Shown: in pieces, positions 45,874 through 55,952 of the stretch
Layout: every line of letters starts with the position of its first letter
How positions within the stretch are numbered: position 1 is the first letter of the stretch
Source: Nocardiopsis suaedae
Lineage (GTDB): Bacteria; Actinomycetota; Actinomycetes; Streptosporangiales; Streptosporangiaceae
DNA length: 64,000 bases
Direction: 5' to 3'
Assembly: GCF_027706745.1 (NCBI RefSeq)
Contig: NZ_JAQFWP010000026.1
Location: 1 to 64,000 of the forward strand
Notes under the pieces: generated by a model
What the model was told of the DNA's origin: nothing
Database searches by the model: none
The model's input: the letters and a program-made list of their open reading frames with translations, nothing else
Program-made: the position numbers and the translations under genes

Positions 45874-46833
45874 ATGGCCGAGCCCTCCGGGCGCACCGGC
45901 TTCAGATCCATCGGCGGCGGCGGTCTGAACTGGGACTCCTTCCCCCTCCGGCTCTTCGCCAAGGGGAACGCGAAGTTCTGGGACCCCGCCGCCATCGACC
46001 TCACCCGGGACGCCGAGGACTGGAAGTCCCTCAGCGACGAGGCCCAGGAGCGCATCCTGCGGCTGTGCGCCCAGTTCGCCGCGGGGGAGGAGGCGGTGAC
46101 CGAGGACATCCAGCCGTTCGTGCGCGCCATGGCCGCCGAGGGGCGGCTGGGCGACGAGATGTACCTGACCCAGTTCGCCTTCGAAGAGGCCAAGCACGTG
46201 CAGGCGTTCCGGCTCTGGCTGGACGCCCTGGGCGTCACCCACGACCTGCACGCCCACGTCGACCGCAACGAGGGCTACCGCGCCCTGTTCTACGAGGAGC
46301 TCCCGGCCTCCCTCAACGCGCTCCTGGACGACCCCAGCCCGCACAACCAGGTGCGCGCCTCGGTCACCTACAACCACGTCATCGAGGGCGCCCTGGCCCT
46401 GACCGGCTACTACGCCTGGAACCACATCTGCACCGCCCGCGGCATCTTCCCGGGGATGCGCGCGATCATCCGCCGCATCGGCGACGACGAGCGCCGCCAC
46501 ATGGCCTGGGGGACCTTCACCTGCCGCCGCCACGTCGCCGCCGACGACTCCCTGTGGCCGGTGGTCACCGGGCGGCTGGACGAGCTGCTCCCGCACCTGA
46601 AGGCCACCGTGGAGCGCGACGACCAGCCCATGGCCGACGACGAGGACCAGCAGTACCAGCTGCCCCAGGGCGAGCTCCTGGAGTACGCCACCGACCGGGC
46701 GCTGCGGCGGCTCGGGGCGATCGAGACCGCGCGCGGGGTACCGCTGGCCCGGATCGACCTGGACGCCTCCCCCGAGGAGCTGGAGGAGCGGTTCGGGGAG
46801 GAGGACCGCCAGGCCATGGCGCGCCTGGAGTAG
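45874..46833 (+). CDS. R2-like ligand-binding oxidase (R2lox)
   Basis: A 319-residue ferritin-fold oxidase with a Mn/Fe cofactor, related to ribonucleotide reductase R2 but not a reductase subunit. All expected cofactor ligands are present: Glu72 (GEEAVTED), Glu105 and His108 (EEAKH), Glu171, Glu206 and His209 (DDERRH). Val75 and Tyr166 occupy the positions that form the ether crosslink. Each residue sits four positions beyond its counterpart in the mycobacterial enzyme. GGAGG before the ATG at 45874 fixes the start over an ATG at 45841. Substrate unknown. Confidence 0.93.
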   Translation: MAEPSGRTGFRSIGGGGLNWDSFPLRLFAKGNAKFWDPAAIDLTRDAEDWKSLSDEAQERILRLCAQFAAGEEAVTEDIQPFVRAMAAEGRLGDEMYLTQFAFEEAKHVQAFRLWLDALGVTHDLHAHVDRNEGYRALFYEELPASLNALLDDPSPHNQVRASVTYNHVIEGALALTGYYAWNHICTARGIFPGMRAIIRRIGDDERRHMAWGTFTCRRHVAADDSLWPVVTGRLDELLPHLKATVERDDQPMADDEDQQYQLPQGELLEYATDRALRRLGAIETARGVPLARIDLDASPEELEERFGEEDRQAMARLE

Positions 46834-46852
46834 GGCGCCGAACGGCCCCGGA

Positions 46853-47443
46853 TCAGCGCTTGCCCTCCAGCAGCACCAGGTCGATCGCGATGCCCGACGC
46901 CACCGCAAGCGTCTTCAGCGGGTCCGGAAGGCTCGGGTAGCGCTGCCAGACCTGGTAGCTGTCGGCGGCGGTGAAGAACTCGCCGAGGTTGGGGAAGTTG
47001 CGGTCCACGCGCCCGACCTCGTGCTCGTTGTTGTCGAGGATCTGGAACTCGAAGGCGCCGAAGTTCCCCCGGACCGTGCCCACCGGCTGCTTCCAGGCGT
47101 CGAGCAGCCGGAAGCTGGCCTTGAACAGCTTGAAGTCCTGGTCGATGTAACCGATCGGCCGACCGTCGGGGTAGGCGATGGTCGTCGTGGCGGTGAACAT
47201 CGCCCAGGACTTCTCGATGTACAGCCGCGGCTGCCCCCAGGCGTCGTTCACCATGAGCTTGCGGGCGAACCCGGCGGTGTTCTCCGCGACGAACCGCAGC
47301 GCCTTCATACCGCCGCTGAGGCCCACCTCGTGGATGTGGGCGGCGAGCCGCCCGTGCGCGTCGTAGCAGTAGTACTCCGACTCGTCGACGAAGAAGCGCT
47401 TGGGCTGCTTCACCACGATCGGCACAGTGTTGAACAGGTCCAC
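46853..47443 (-). CDS. LURP/scramblase-like (tubby-fold) protein
   Basis: A 196-residue protein of the phospholipid-scramblase-related (LURP-one/tubby-C) fold, a membrane-associated beta-barrel family. Typical strands are VDLFNTVPIVVKQPKRFFVDESEYYCYDAHGRLAAHIHEV, FTATTTIAYPDGRPIGYIDQDFKLFKASFRLLD and EFQILDNNEHEVGRVDRNF. The GTG at 47443 is chosen because homology seems to begin there; the upstream frame (to 47560) is not conserved-looking. Role unknown. Confidence 0.8.
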   Translation of the reverse strand: MDLFNTVPIVVKQPKRFFVDESEYYCYDAHGRLAAHIHEVGLSGGMKALRFVAENTAGFARKLMVNDAWGQPRLYIEKSWAMFTATTTIAYPDGRPIGYIDQDFKLFKASFRLLDAWKQPVGTVRGNFGAFEFQILDNNEHEVGRVDRNFPNLGEFFTAADSYQVWQRYPSLPDPLKTLAVASGIAIDLVLLEGKR

Positions 47444-47582
47444 GAAGGGTTTCGACGCGCGCGCGGGCCACCCGGTTCCGAGGAATCCGGCACATCCACT
47501 CAATTCGCGTGCGGCCCGCCCGTCACCCTCAACCGCCGCGGCTCCGCCACGCACCCCCACCCGTCTCCCCCTCGCTTTTGCC

Positions 47583-48167
47583 CTACTCCCCGGCGCCGGA
47601 CAGGATGCGGTGGACCAGGGCGCCGACGAGCGCGTCCACGTCCCCTTCTCCGTCGAGCACGCCCGGCAGCGTGAGGTGCTCGACGACCAGGCCGGTCATC
47701 GCCAGGTAGAGCATGACGACCTCGCTCCGCCCGCCCGGCAGGCCCGCCTCCTGGTGCCCGCGCACGTTCTCCTCCAGGTCCTGGCGGATGCGGCGGGTCA
47801 GCGTCTCGCGCAGGGCCGGGCGGCGGGTGGCCTCCAGCCGCAGCTCCAGCAGGGCCAGGTACACCGTGCGGTTGTCGCGCATACGCCCCAGGAGCCACCG
47901 CATGAGCCCGGCGACGTCCTCGGCGGTGGAGGCGCCCGCCATGGCGCGCTCGGCCTCCTCCGGGTCGGGGGCGAAGCGCACGTAGAGGTGTCCCCCCGCC
48001 TGGGTGAGCAGATCGTCCCGGTCGGAGAAGTAGTTGGAGGCGGTGCCCGCCGGAACCCCGGCGGCGGCGTCGACCGCGCGGAACGTCAGGCCGCGGGCGC
48101 CCTGCTCGGCGAGGACGGCGAGGGCGCCGTCCAGGAGCGCGGCGCGGCGTTCGGGATTGCGGACCAT
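47583..48167 (-). CDS. TetR-family regulator
   Basis: A 194-residue one-component regulator. The N-terminal HTH is ALLDGALAVLAEQGARGLTFRAVDAAAGVPAGTASNYFSDRDDLL, with the typical TASNYF recognition helix. The C-terminal ligand domain has no identifiable specificity. GGAGG lies 6 nt before the ATG at 48167. It is divergent from a dihydrofolate-reductase-fold gene, which it probably represses through the site between them. Confidence 0.93.
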   Translation of the reverse strand: MVRNPERRAALLDGALAVLAEQGARGLTFRAVDAAAGVPAGTASNYFSDRDDLLTQAGGHLYVRFAPDPEEAERAMAGASTAEDVAGLMRWLLGRMRDNRTVYLALLELRLEATRRPALRETLTRRIRQDLEENVRGHQEAGLPGGRSEVVMLYLAMTGLVVEHLTLPGVLDGEGDVDALVGALVHRILSGAGE

Positions 48168-48196
48168 GCGGGGCCTCCTCGAAGAACCGGCTTGCA

Positions 48197-48230
48197 ACCA
48201 CTACATCTGGAGCACTATACATGGAGTGGT
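48197..48230. promoter_or_regulatory. Operator between TetR and reductase genes
   Basis: ACCACT (48197-48202) and AGTGGT (48225-48230) form the outer arms. Two similar half-sites, CACTACATCTGGAG and CACTATACATGGAG, lie inside. It lies in the shared divergent promoter region, as expected for a TetR-family operator. Confidence 0.55.
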
Positions 48231-48260
48231 CATCGTCCGGTCCGGTCCCGAGGAGCGCCC

Positions 48261-48839
48261 ATGCGTGAACTGACCTACTTCGTCGCCGCCACCGCCGACG
48301 GATTCGCCTGCGGCCCCGACGGGTCCTACGGCTTCTTCCCCACCGCCGAGGACACGGGGGCGTTCCACTTCGACGCGTACCCGGAGCTGGTTCCCACGCA
48401 CGTCCGGGCCGCGCTGGGCCGGGACGGCCTGGGGAACCGGCACTTCGACACCCTGCTCCAGGGGCGCGGCTCCTACCGCCTCGCCCTGGACGAGGGGGTC
48501 ACCAGCCCCTTCGCGCACATGCGCCAGTACGTCGCCTCGACCACGATCACCGAGAGCCCCGACCCGGACGTCCAGATCATCTCCGGCGACCCGCGGGAGG
48601 CCGTCCGCGAGCTCAAGGAGGAGGACGGCGAACTGGGCATCTGCCTCATCGGAGGGCCGACGCTCGCCGGAGCCCTGTACCCGGAGATCGACGCGGTGTT
48701 CCTCAAGCGCTACCCGGTGATGGCGGGGGCGGGCAAGCCGCTCTTCTCCGGCGCGGAGTTCTCCCCCGCCGAATTCCGGCCCGTCTTCCGCAAGGTGTTC
48801 GACAGCGGCGCCGACTACACCCTGTTCCGGCGCGGCTGA
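48261..48839 (+). CDS. RibD/dihydrofolate reductase-fold protein
   Basis: A 192-residue NADPH-dependent reductase-like protein of the RibD C-terminal family. It starts MRELTYFVAATADGFACGPDGS and has HMRQYVASTTI, LGICLIGGPTLAGALYPEIDAVFLKRYPVMAGAGKPLF and ADYTLFRRG, typical of DHFR-like proteins outside folate synthesis. GAGGAG precedes the ATG. Expression is probably controlled by the divergent TetR regulator. Substrate unknown. Confidence 0.88.
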   Translation: MRELTYFVAATADGFACGPDGSYGFFPTAEDTGAFHFDAYPELVPTHVRAALGRDGLGNRHFDTLLQGRGSYRLALDEGVTSPFAHMRQYVASTTITESPDPDVQIISGDPREAVRELKEEDGELGICLIGGPTLAGALYPEIDAVFLKRYPVMAGAGKPLFSGAEFSPAEFRPVFRKVFDSGADYTLFRRG

Positions 48840-48894
48840 CCTCGCTGCCCCCTCTGCGCCCGCGCGCTGTTCTGAGGTGCTCCGCTCCGGCCGC

Positions 48895-49596
48895 TCAGGC
48901 CAGGGGCGGCGGCTCGGGCAGGGTCTCCGAGCCCACACGCTCGCCGTCACGGGTCACGGTCAGCCCGTCCGGGCCCGACCGGCCGACCAGCCAGGCCAGC
49001 AGGGCGGCGTGCGGCCCGTCGGCGCGCAGGCCGGCCGGGCCCCGGCCGATGGTGCCCACGTCGGCGATCTCCACCGTCGGCAGCTCGGCTCCGGCCAGGC
49101 GCTCGACCATCGACCGCAGCTCGCGGTCGACGAAGTCCTCCCGCCAGTGGCCGGGCGTGTACCCGGTGTCCAGGTCGACGTGGTGGTACTCCAGCTCCAG
49201 GATGCGCATCCCGGCCAGTTCGGCGGCGCTGAACACCCGGCCCGAGCGGTGCCGGACCTCGAAGCCCCACCGCTCCTGCGGCATCGCCGCCACCGCGGCG
49301 GCGAACCGGTCGGACGAGGTGCGCAGGTCCGCCGCCTGCTCGGGGCCGGGCCGCGGCGCCCCCGCGTCGATGTCGGCCTCCCGGGCCTCCTCGCTGGGGT
49401 ACAAGGCCGCCTCGCGCCCCTCGCGTGCCGCTTCGAGCACGCCGGAGACCGCGTCGGCGCTCCGGGACACGTGGGCCAGCACGTGGCCCCGGGTCCACCT
49501 GGGCAGCAGCGACGGGGCGGCGATCTCCTCGGGGGAGAGCCGCTCGGCCGTGCGCACCAGGCGCTCGGTGGCCTGTTCGATCTCCTTCATCTCCAT
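48895..49596 (-). CDS. Maleylpyruvate isomerase-family (DinB-like) protein
   Basis: A 233-residue protein of the mycothiol-dependent maleylpyruvate isomerase (MDMPI) group. The N-terminal DinB-like bundle includes LVRTAERLSPEEIAAPSLLPRWTRGHVLAHVSRSADAV, with the metal-binding histidine (WTRGHVLAH), and ILELEYHHVDLDTGYTPGHW supplies further histidines. A C-terminal domain (ALLAWLVGRS) follows. GAGGAGGCC precedes the ATG at 49596. The substrate may be maleylpyruvate or another mycothiol-linked compound. Confidence 0.88.
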   Translation of the reverse strand: MEMKEIEQATERLVRTAERLSPEEIAAPSLLPRWTRGHVLAHVSRSADAVSGVLEAAREGREAALYPSEEAREADIDAGAPRPGPEQAADLRTSSDRFAAAVAAMPQERWGFEVRHRSGRVFSAAELAGMRILELEYHHVDLDTGYTPGHWREDFVDRELRSMVERLAGAELPTVEIADVGTIGRGPAGLRADGPHAALLAWLVGRSGPDGLTVTRDGERVGSETLPEPPPLA

Positions 49597-49609
49597 ACCG
49601 GAGGCCTCC

Positions 49610-50200
49610 TCAGGATGCGGCACCGCTCAAGGTGCCGGTGGTCTGCTCGCCGGGGCTGTAGACCACACAGTAGATCTCCCGGTCGAACTGCTCGAAGGCC
49701 TCCCGGGTGGGCGTGTAGTAACTGAAGTCGTAGACCGACTGCTCGTAGGGCACGCCGATGAAGGTCGCGAACTCGTCCAGGCAGAACTGGTCGGCCTCGT
49801 CCGTGATGGCCTGGTCGCCGGGCCACTCCGACTCGGCGGAGATGGTGGAGGCGTACACCTCGGAGTCGTGCGGCGCCGAGCAGTCGGTCAGGGGGACCTC
49901 GGAGACCTCGCCCTGGATGGACTCGTCGTTCAGGCAGTCGCCCACGGCGATGTCGAAGGCGGCCACGTCCTCCTCCTCGGCGGGCGGCGGGGACTCCAGG
50001 GAGGTGTCCTCCTCCACCGGCTCCTCGGCGGGGGTGGTGGGCTCCGACGGGACCGAGTCGCTCCCCTGGTCTTCGGCCCGCTGCGTGGCCTCCTGCAGGT
50101 TGGACAGGATCGCGCCGCATCCGGAAGCCGAGACGACCGCACCGGCGATCGCCAGCCCGGCGACGGCCTTCTTGGCGGTCGGAGCGAAACGGATGGACAT
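49610..50200 (-). CDS. Septum-formation-family lipoprotein
   Basis: A 196-residue lipoprotein with a signal peptide and lipobox (AGLAIAGAVVSASGC), an acidic Thr/Pro/Glu linker and a C-terminal domain with the septum-formation family pattern (FDIAVGDCLNDES, VPLTDCSAPHDSEVYAS, DQFCLDEFATFIGVPYEQS). Three or more cysteines are placed as in that family. GGAG is the Shine-Dalgarno. It ends 13 bp before the isomerase-like gene's start, so they may be co-transcribed. Confidence 0.85.
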   Translation of the reverse strand: MSIRFAPTAKKAVAGLAIAGAVVSASGCGAILSNLQEATQRAEDQGSDSVPSEPTTPAEEPVEEDTSLESPPPAEEEDVAAFDIAVGDCLNDESIQGEVSEVPLTDCSAPHDSEVYASTISAESEWPGDQAITDEADQFCLDEFATFIGVPYEQSVYDFSYYTPTREAFEQFDREIYCVVYSPGEQTTGTLSGAAS

Positions 50201-50386
50201 GGGGGTACTCCAAATCGGGTGATCGATGGGGGATGCCCCCGAAGGGGCGCGGCGGGGGCCAGGGCCTGCGCCTGCGGGGCACCGACCGCTCCGACGCCCC
50301 GATGGGCCCCGGGGTTCCCCGGTCCACCCGGGAACTTCCCCCCGTGTCCGCGATGGTGCAGAGGGTGACGGCACTCGGGCGCAGCC

Positions 50387-50452
50387 CGCGATGATCTCGA
50401 CGTAAGTGCTGTCATTCCTGCGGTTTCGACAGCACTTTTGCCGAGATCATCG
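50387..50452. repeat. Palindromic element, family B copy 3
   Basis: CGCGATGATCTCGACGTAAG and the right arm CCGAGATCATCG flank the centre TCATTCCTGCGG. It lies beyond the 3' end of groEL, alongside a second hairpin at 50476-50510. The spacer from 50201 to 50557 holds no gene. Confidence 0.8.
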
Positions 50453-50475
50453 GGGGGTTGAGGGCGGGCACGCGA

Positions 50476-50510
50476 AAGGGCGGCCCCCCGGTGGCCGGGA
50501 GACCGCCCTT
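50476..50510 (-). terminator. Hairpin terminator after groEL
   Basis: AAGGGCGG (50476-50483) and CCGCCCTT (50503-50510) pair around a GC-rich 19-nt loop, 48 bp past the groEL stop codon. Confidence 0.65.
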
Positions 50511-50557
50511 CTCGTCGCAGGCTGTTCGCCGCGTACCCGGAAGGCCGGGGCGGGGAC

Positions 50558-52340
<1,783 letters not shown>

Positions 52341-52351
52341 CGATCCCCTTT

Positions 52352-52378
52352 TTAGCACTCCCCCATGGCGAGTGCAAA
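52352..52378. promoter_or_regulatory. CIRCE operator 2 (one mismatch)
   Basis: TTAGCACTC is followed by a 9-bp spacer and GAGTGCAAA; only one base of the right arm deviates from consensus. It lies 11 bp from CIRCE 1, giving a tandem HrcA site. Confidence 0.9.
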
Positions 52379-52429
52379 CGGCCCCGGAGAGGGATCCTCT
52401 CCCGATGAGCCCCAGGTCAAACCGCACAT

Positions 52430-52468
52430 GAACGGGCCGCGTCCGGCACTGCCGGACGCGGCCCGTTC
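52430..52468 (-). terminator. Hairpin terminator after moaD-like gene
   Basis: GAACGGGCCGCGTCCGGCA is directly followed by its inverse, TGCCGGACGCGGCCCGTTC, a near-perfect 19-bp stem, 18 bp past the MoaD-like stop. It separates this gene from groEL transcription. Confidence 0.85.
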
Positions 52469-52486
52469 GCAGGGGGCGGGGGCGGG

Positions 52487-52762
52487 TCAGCCGCCCGCGA
52501 CCGCCGGGATGATCGAGACCTCGACGCCGTCCTTGGTCGCGGTGTCCAGGCCCTCGGCGAAGCGCACGTCCTCGTCGCCGACGTAGACGTTGACGAAGCG
52601 GCGGATCTTGCCGGAGTCGTCCAGGATACGGGCGCGGATGCCCGGGTGGTTGGCGTCCAGGTCGGCCAGGACGTCCTTCAGGGTCGCGCCCTCGGCGGAC
52701 ACCTGGGCGGCGTCCTTGGTGTAGGTGCGCAGGATGGTGGGGACGCGAACGCTCACGCTCAT
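52487..52762 (-). CDS. MoaD/ThiS-family sulfur carrier protein
   Basis: A 91-residue ubiquitin-fold protein ending in the thiocarboxylate-forming Gly-Gly (VSIIPAVAGG). Its start (MSVSVRVPTILRTYTKDAAQVSAEGATLKDVLADLDANHPGIRARI) fits the MoaD/CysO group, which carries sulfur for cysteine, methionine or molybdopterin synthesis. It sits directly downstream of thrC, a neighbourhood common in actinobacteria, which suggests sulfur amino-acid metabolism but does not fix the acceptor. No activating enzyme is nearby. Confidence 0.9.
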   Translation of the reverse strand: MSVSVRVPTILRTYTKDAAQVSAEGATLKDVLADLDANHPGIRARILDDSGKIRRFVNVYVGDEDVRFAEGLDTATKDGVEVSIIPAVAGG

Positions 52763-52850
52763 GGTGCGGGTACTCCTCGGTGTCGGTGGTGCGGCCGGCC
52801 CGCCCGGGGCGCCGGGCGGGGCGGCGGGGTCGGCGGGTGTCGGACCCGTC

Positions 52851-54125
52851 TCAGTCCAGCCCGGCCTCGCGGAAGGCGTCCAGGGACGGCCGGATGGTGG
52901 CGGTGACGCCGGCGTCCACCGCGTTCAGGGTCTTGAGGCCGTCGCCGGTGTTCAGCACGACCGTCTCCTTGCCCGGGTCGATCGCGCCCTCGGCGAGCAG
53001 CTTGCGCAGCACGCCGGTGGTCACGCCCCCGGCGGTCTCGGCGAAGACCCCCTCGGTGCGGGCGAGCAGCGCGATGGAGTCGACCACCTCGTCGTCGCCG
53101 ACGCGGCCGACCGCGCCGCCGGTGCGGCGGCACACGTCCAGCACGTAGGGGCCGTCGGCCGGGTTGCCGATCGCCAGCGACTTGGCGATGGTGTCCGGCT
53201 TGACCGGCTGGATGACGTCGTGGCCCTCCTCGTAGGCGCGGGCGACCGGGGAGCAGCCGGAGGCCTGGGCGCCGAAGACCCGGTAGGGGCGGTCCTCCAC
53301 CAGGCCCAGCGCGATGAGCTCGCGGAACCCCTTGTCGATCTTGGTGAGCTGGGAGCCGGACGCGATCGGGATGACGATCTGCTCGGGCAGCCGCCAGCCG
53401 AGCTGCTCGGCGATCTCGTAGGCCAGCGTCTTGGAGCCCTCGGCGTAGTAGGGCCGCAGGTTGACGTTGACGAACCCCCAGCCCTCGCCCGCCGGGTCGC
53501 CGATCAGCTCCGAGCAGAACCGGTTCACGTCGTCGTAGGTGCCGTCGATGGCGACCAGGCGGCCGCCGTAGACGGCGGCCATGACGACCTTGGCCTCCTC
53601 CAGCCCGGCGGGGATGAACACGCAGGACCGGAAGCCCGCGCGCGCCGAGGCCGCGCCGACCGCGCCGGCGAGGTTGCCGGTGGAGGAGCAGGACAGGGTG
53701 GTGAACCCGAAGTTGCGGGCGGCCTCGACGGCCATCGCCACCACGCGGTCCTTGAAGGAGTGGGTGGGGTTGCCGGAGTCGTCCTTGACGTGCAGCGCCT
53801 CCATGCCCAGCTCGGCGGCGAGGCGGTCGGCGCGCACCAGCGGCGTCAGGCCGGGGTTCATGTTGGGCAGCTCGGCCACGTTCCCGGGGACCGGCAGCAG
53901 CGGCGCGTAGCGCCAGATGTTGTTCGGGCCTTCCGCGATCCGTTCGCGGGTGACGGCGCCGAACTCGTAGGCCACCTCGAGGGGGCCGAAACAGAACTCG
54001 CAGGCGAAGCGGGGGCCGAGCTCGTAGCGCTCGCCGCACTCGCGGCAGGCCAGGGCGGCCGCGGGACCGAAGGGGCGGGCGGCGGGGGTCTCGGCAGTCG
54101 TGGCTTCCGGGGCGCTGATCGCCAT
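52851..54125 (-). CDS. thrC: Threonine synthase
   Basis: This 424-residue PLP enzyme converts O-phosphohomoserine to threonine. A zinc-ribbon-like start (LACRECGERYELGPRFACEFCFGPLEVAYEF) is typical of the actinobacterial type. PLP lysine lies in GNPTHSFKDRVVAMAV. SSTGNLAGAVGAASA and IVIPIASGSQLTKIDKGF follow, with TGDGLKTLN near the C terminus. A SAM-I riboswitch ends just before its AGGAG ribosome-binding site. The MoaD-like gene follows in the same transcript. Confidence 0.95.
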   Translation of the reverse strand: MAISAPEATTAETPAARPFGPAAALACRECGERYELGPRFACEFCFGPLEVAYEFGAVTRERIAEGPNNIWRYAPLLPVPGNVAELPNMNPGLTPLVRADRLAAELGMEALHVKDDSGNPTHSFKDRVVAMAVEAARNFGFTTLSCSSTGNLAGAVGAASARAGFRSCVFIPAGLEEAKVVMAAVYGGRLVAIDGTYDDVNRFCSELIGDPAGEGWGFVNVNLRPYYAEGSKTLAYEIAEQLGWRLPEQIVIPIASGSQLTKIDKGFRELIALGLVEDRPYRVFGAQASGCSPVARAYEEGHDVIQPVKPDTIAKSLAIGNPADGPYVLDVCRRTGGAVGRVGDDEVVDSIALLARTEGVFAETAGGVTTGVLRKLLAEGAIDPGKETVVLNTGDGLKTLNAVDAGVTATIRPSLDAFREAGLD

Positions 54126-54140
54126 TGCGAGGCTTCTCCT

Positions 54141-54279
54141 CTCATCTTCCCTGGCGACCGATCTGGCCCCAGGCCGGAGTTGGCACCTGCCCCGGCCGCC
54201 TCGCGGATTTCACGAGCGCATCGAGCCGGGATGGTTGCCGGGGCTTCGCAGGGCCGGTCCCTCCACCCCTCTGGATGAG
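54141..54279 (-). promoter_or_regulatory. SAM-I riboswitch (S-box) upstream of thrC
   Basis: On the minus strand the sequence matches the SAM-I aptamer core: CTCATCCAGAGGGGTGGAGG then GACCGGCCCTGCGAAGCCCC, GGCAACC, GGTGCCAACTCC and GGGAAGATGAG. P1 forms between CTCATC (near 54279) and GATGAG (near 54141). AGGAG, the thrC ribosome-binding site, follows P1 directly, suggesting translational control by P1 formation. The sign of control (on or off) cannot be read here. The stretch 54280-54515 holds only promoters. Confidence 0.93.
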
Positions 54280-54515
54280 CGATATTCGGTTGTGGTCACA
54301 CGGTTGTCGACGGATTCGGTTGGGAATCCGCTCACGACTGTAACGGACGGTCCGACCGGTTTTCCATCCATGGTGACCCGGATTACACCCATGGCGCACG
54401 CCACACACCGGCACCGCCCCGGAGGACCGCCGGAGGGTTTGCGCCCGGCCGCGCACGGCGACACCTACATCACCCCATCACCCCGAACCGGCTTTCCCGA
54501 GAGGTGAACGTTCTG

Positions 54516-55952
54516 GTGGACAAGGCACAGATCCTCGTCGCATCCAACAGAGGACCGGTGTCCTACTCGGTCGACGACGCCGGGGCGCTCACGCACCGGC
54601 GCGGGGGCGGTGGGCTGGTCTCCGGTCTGAGCGCCGCCGCCGAGCACGGCGACACCCTGTGGGTGTGCGCGGCGCTGTCCGACGCCGACCGGACCGCCGC
54701 CGCCCAGGCCCCCGAGGGGCGCATCGACCGCACCACCGACCTGGGCGGGCTGCGGGTCACGATGATCGACGTCCCCCAGGACGTCTTCGACAACGCCTAT
54801 ACGGGCATCGCCAACTCCACCCTGTGGTTCGTCCAGCACATGCTCTACGAGACGCCGTCGAAGCCCGTCTTCGACGCGGCGTTCCAGCGCCGCTGGGAGG
54901 ACTACCGGGCCTACAACGCGGCCTTCGCCGAAGCGCTGCTGACCGGGTCGGCGGATAACGCGCGCGTGGCGGTGCAGGACTACCACCTGGCGCTGCTGCC
55001 GCGGATGCTCCGCGGACGCCGGCCCGACCTGCGGATCGCGCACTTCTCGCACACCCCCTGGGCGCCGCCGGAGTACTTCCGCATGCTGCCCACCGGGGTC
55101 CGCCGCGAGGTGCTGGAGGGCATGCTCGGCGCCGACCACCTCGGGTTCCTCAGCGCGCGCTGGGCCGACGCCTTCCTGCGCTGCTGCGCCGAGTTCCTGC
55201 GCGCCGAGGTCGACATGGTGCGGCGCACCGTCGAGTACGGCGGCCGGATCATCGGTGTGGGCGTCCACCCGCTGGGGGCCGACGCCGAAGGGCTGCGGCA
55301 GCGCGTGGCGGAGCCGGACGTGGCCGAGCGCGCGGCGGCGCTGCGCGAGCGGGTCGGCGACCGGCGGCTCATCGTCCGGGTCGACCGCACCGAGCTGTCC
55401 AAGAACATCGTCCGCGGCCTGGAGTCCTACCGGGAGCTGCTGCGCACCCGGCCGGAGTGGCACGGGCGCGTCACGCACCTGGCGTTCGCCTACCCCAGCC
55501 GGACCGACGTGCCGGAGTACCGCGAGTACACCGAGGAGGTCCGCAGGCTGGCCAAGGAGATCGGCGACGAGTTCGGCACCGCCGACTGGACGCCGCTCAT
55601 CCTGGAGGTGCAGGACGACTTCCCGCGCTCCCTGGCCGCGTTCACCATGGCCGACGTGCTGCTGGTCAACCCCGTCAGGGACGGGATGAACCTGGTGGCC
55701 AAGGAGGGGCCGACGGTGTCCCGGGACGGGTGCGCGCTGGTGCTCTCGACCGAGGCGGGCGCCGCCGACGAACTGTCGGACGACGCCCTGATGGTCAACC
55801 CCTACGACGTCACCGAGACGGCCGAGGCCCTGCACACCGCCCTGACCATGCCGGAGGCGGAGCGCTCGGCGCGCTGCGCCCGCCTGGTGGAGCGGGCGTC
55901 GGCGCTCCCGCCCGAGCGGTGGTTCACCGACCAGCTTCGGGCGCTCGGCTGA
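54516..55952 (+). CDS. otsA: Trehalose-6-phosphate synthase
   Basis: A 478-residue GT20 glycosyltransferase making trehalose-6-phosphate from UDP-glucose (or GDP/ADP-glucose in actinomycetes) and glucose-6-phosphate. Motifs: ILVASNRGPVSY, GGGGLVSGL, VQDYHLALLPRML, FSHTPWAPPEYFRMLP, LIVRVDRTELSKNI and DGMNLVAKEGPTVSRDGCALVLSTEAGAADEL. GTG 54516 has GAGGTGAA 7 nt upstream; GTG 54504 is an alternative. otsB is 2.6 kb downstream. Its 3' end overlaps the convergent GrpB-family gene by 29 bp. Confidence 0.94.
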   Translation: MDKAQILVASNRGPVSYSVDDAGALTHRRGGGGLVSGLSAAAEHGDTLWVCAALSDADRTAAAQAPEGRIDRTTDLGGLRVTMIDVPQDVFDNAYTGIANSTLWFVQHMLYETPSKPVFDAAFQRRWEDYRAYNAAFAEALLTGSADNARVAVQDYHLALLPRMLRGRRPDLRIAHFSHTPWAPPEYFRMLPTGVRREVLEGMLGADHLGFLSARWADAFLRCCAEFLRAEVDMVRRTVEYGGRIIGVGVHPLGADAEGLRQRVAEPDVAERAAALRERVGDRRLIVRVDRTELSKNIVRGLESYRELLRTRPEWHGRVTHLAFAYPSRTDVPEYREYTEEVRRLAKEIGDEFGTADWTPLILEVQDDFPRSLAAFTMADVLLVNPVRDGMNLVAKEGPTVSRDGCALVLSTEAGAADELSDDALMVNPYDVTETAEALHTALTMPEAERSARCARLVERASALPPERWFTDQLRALG

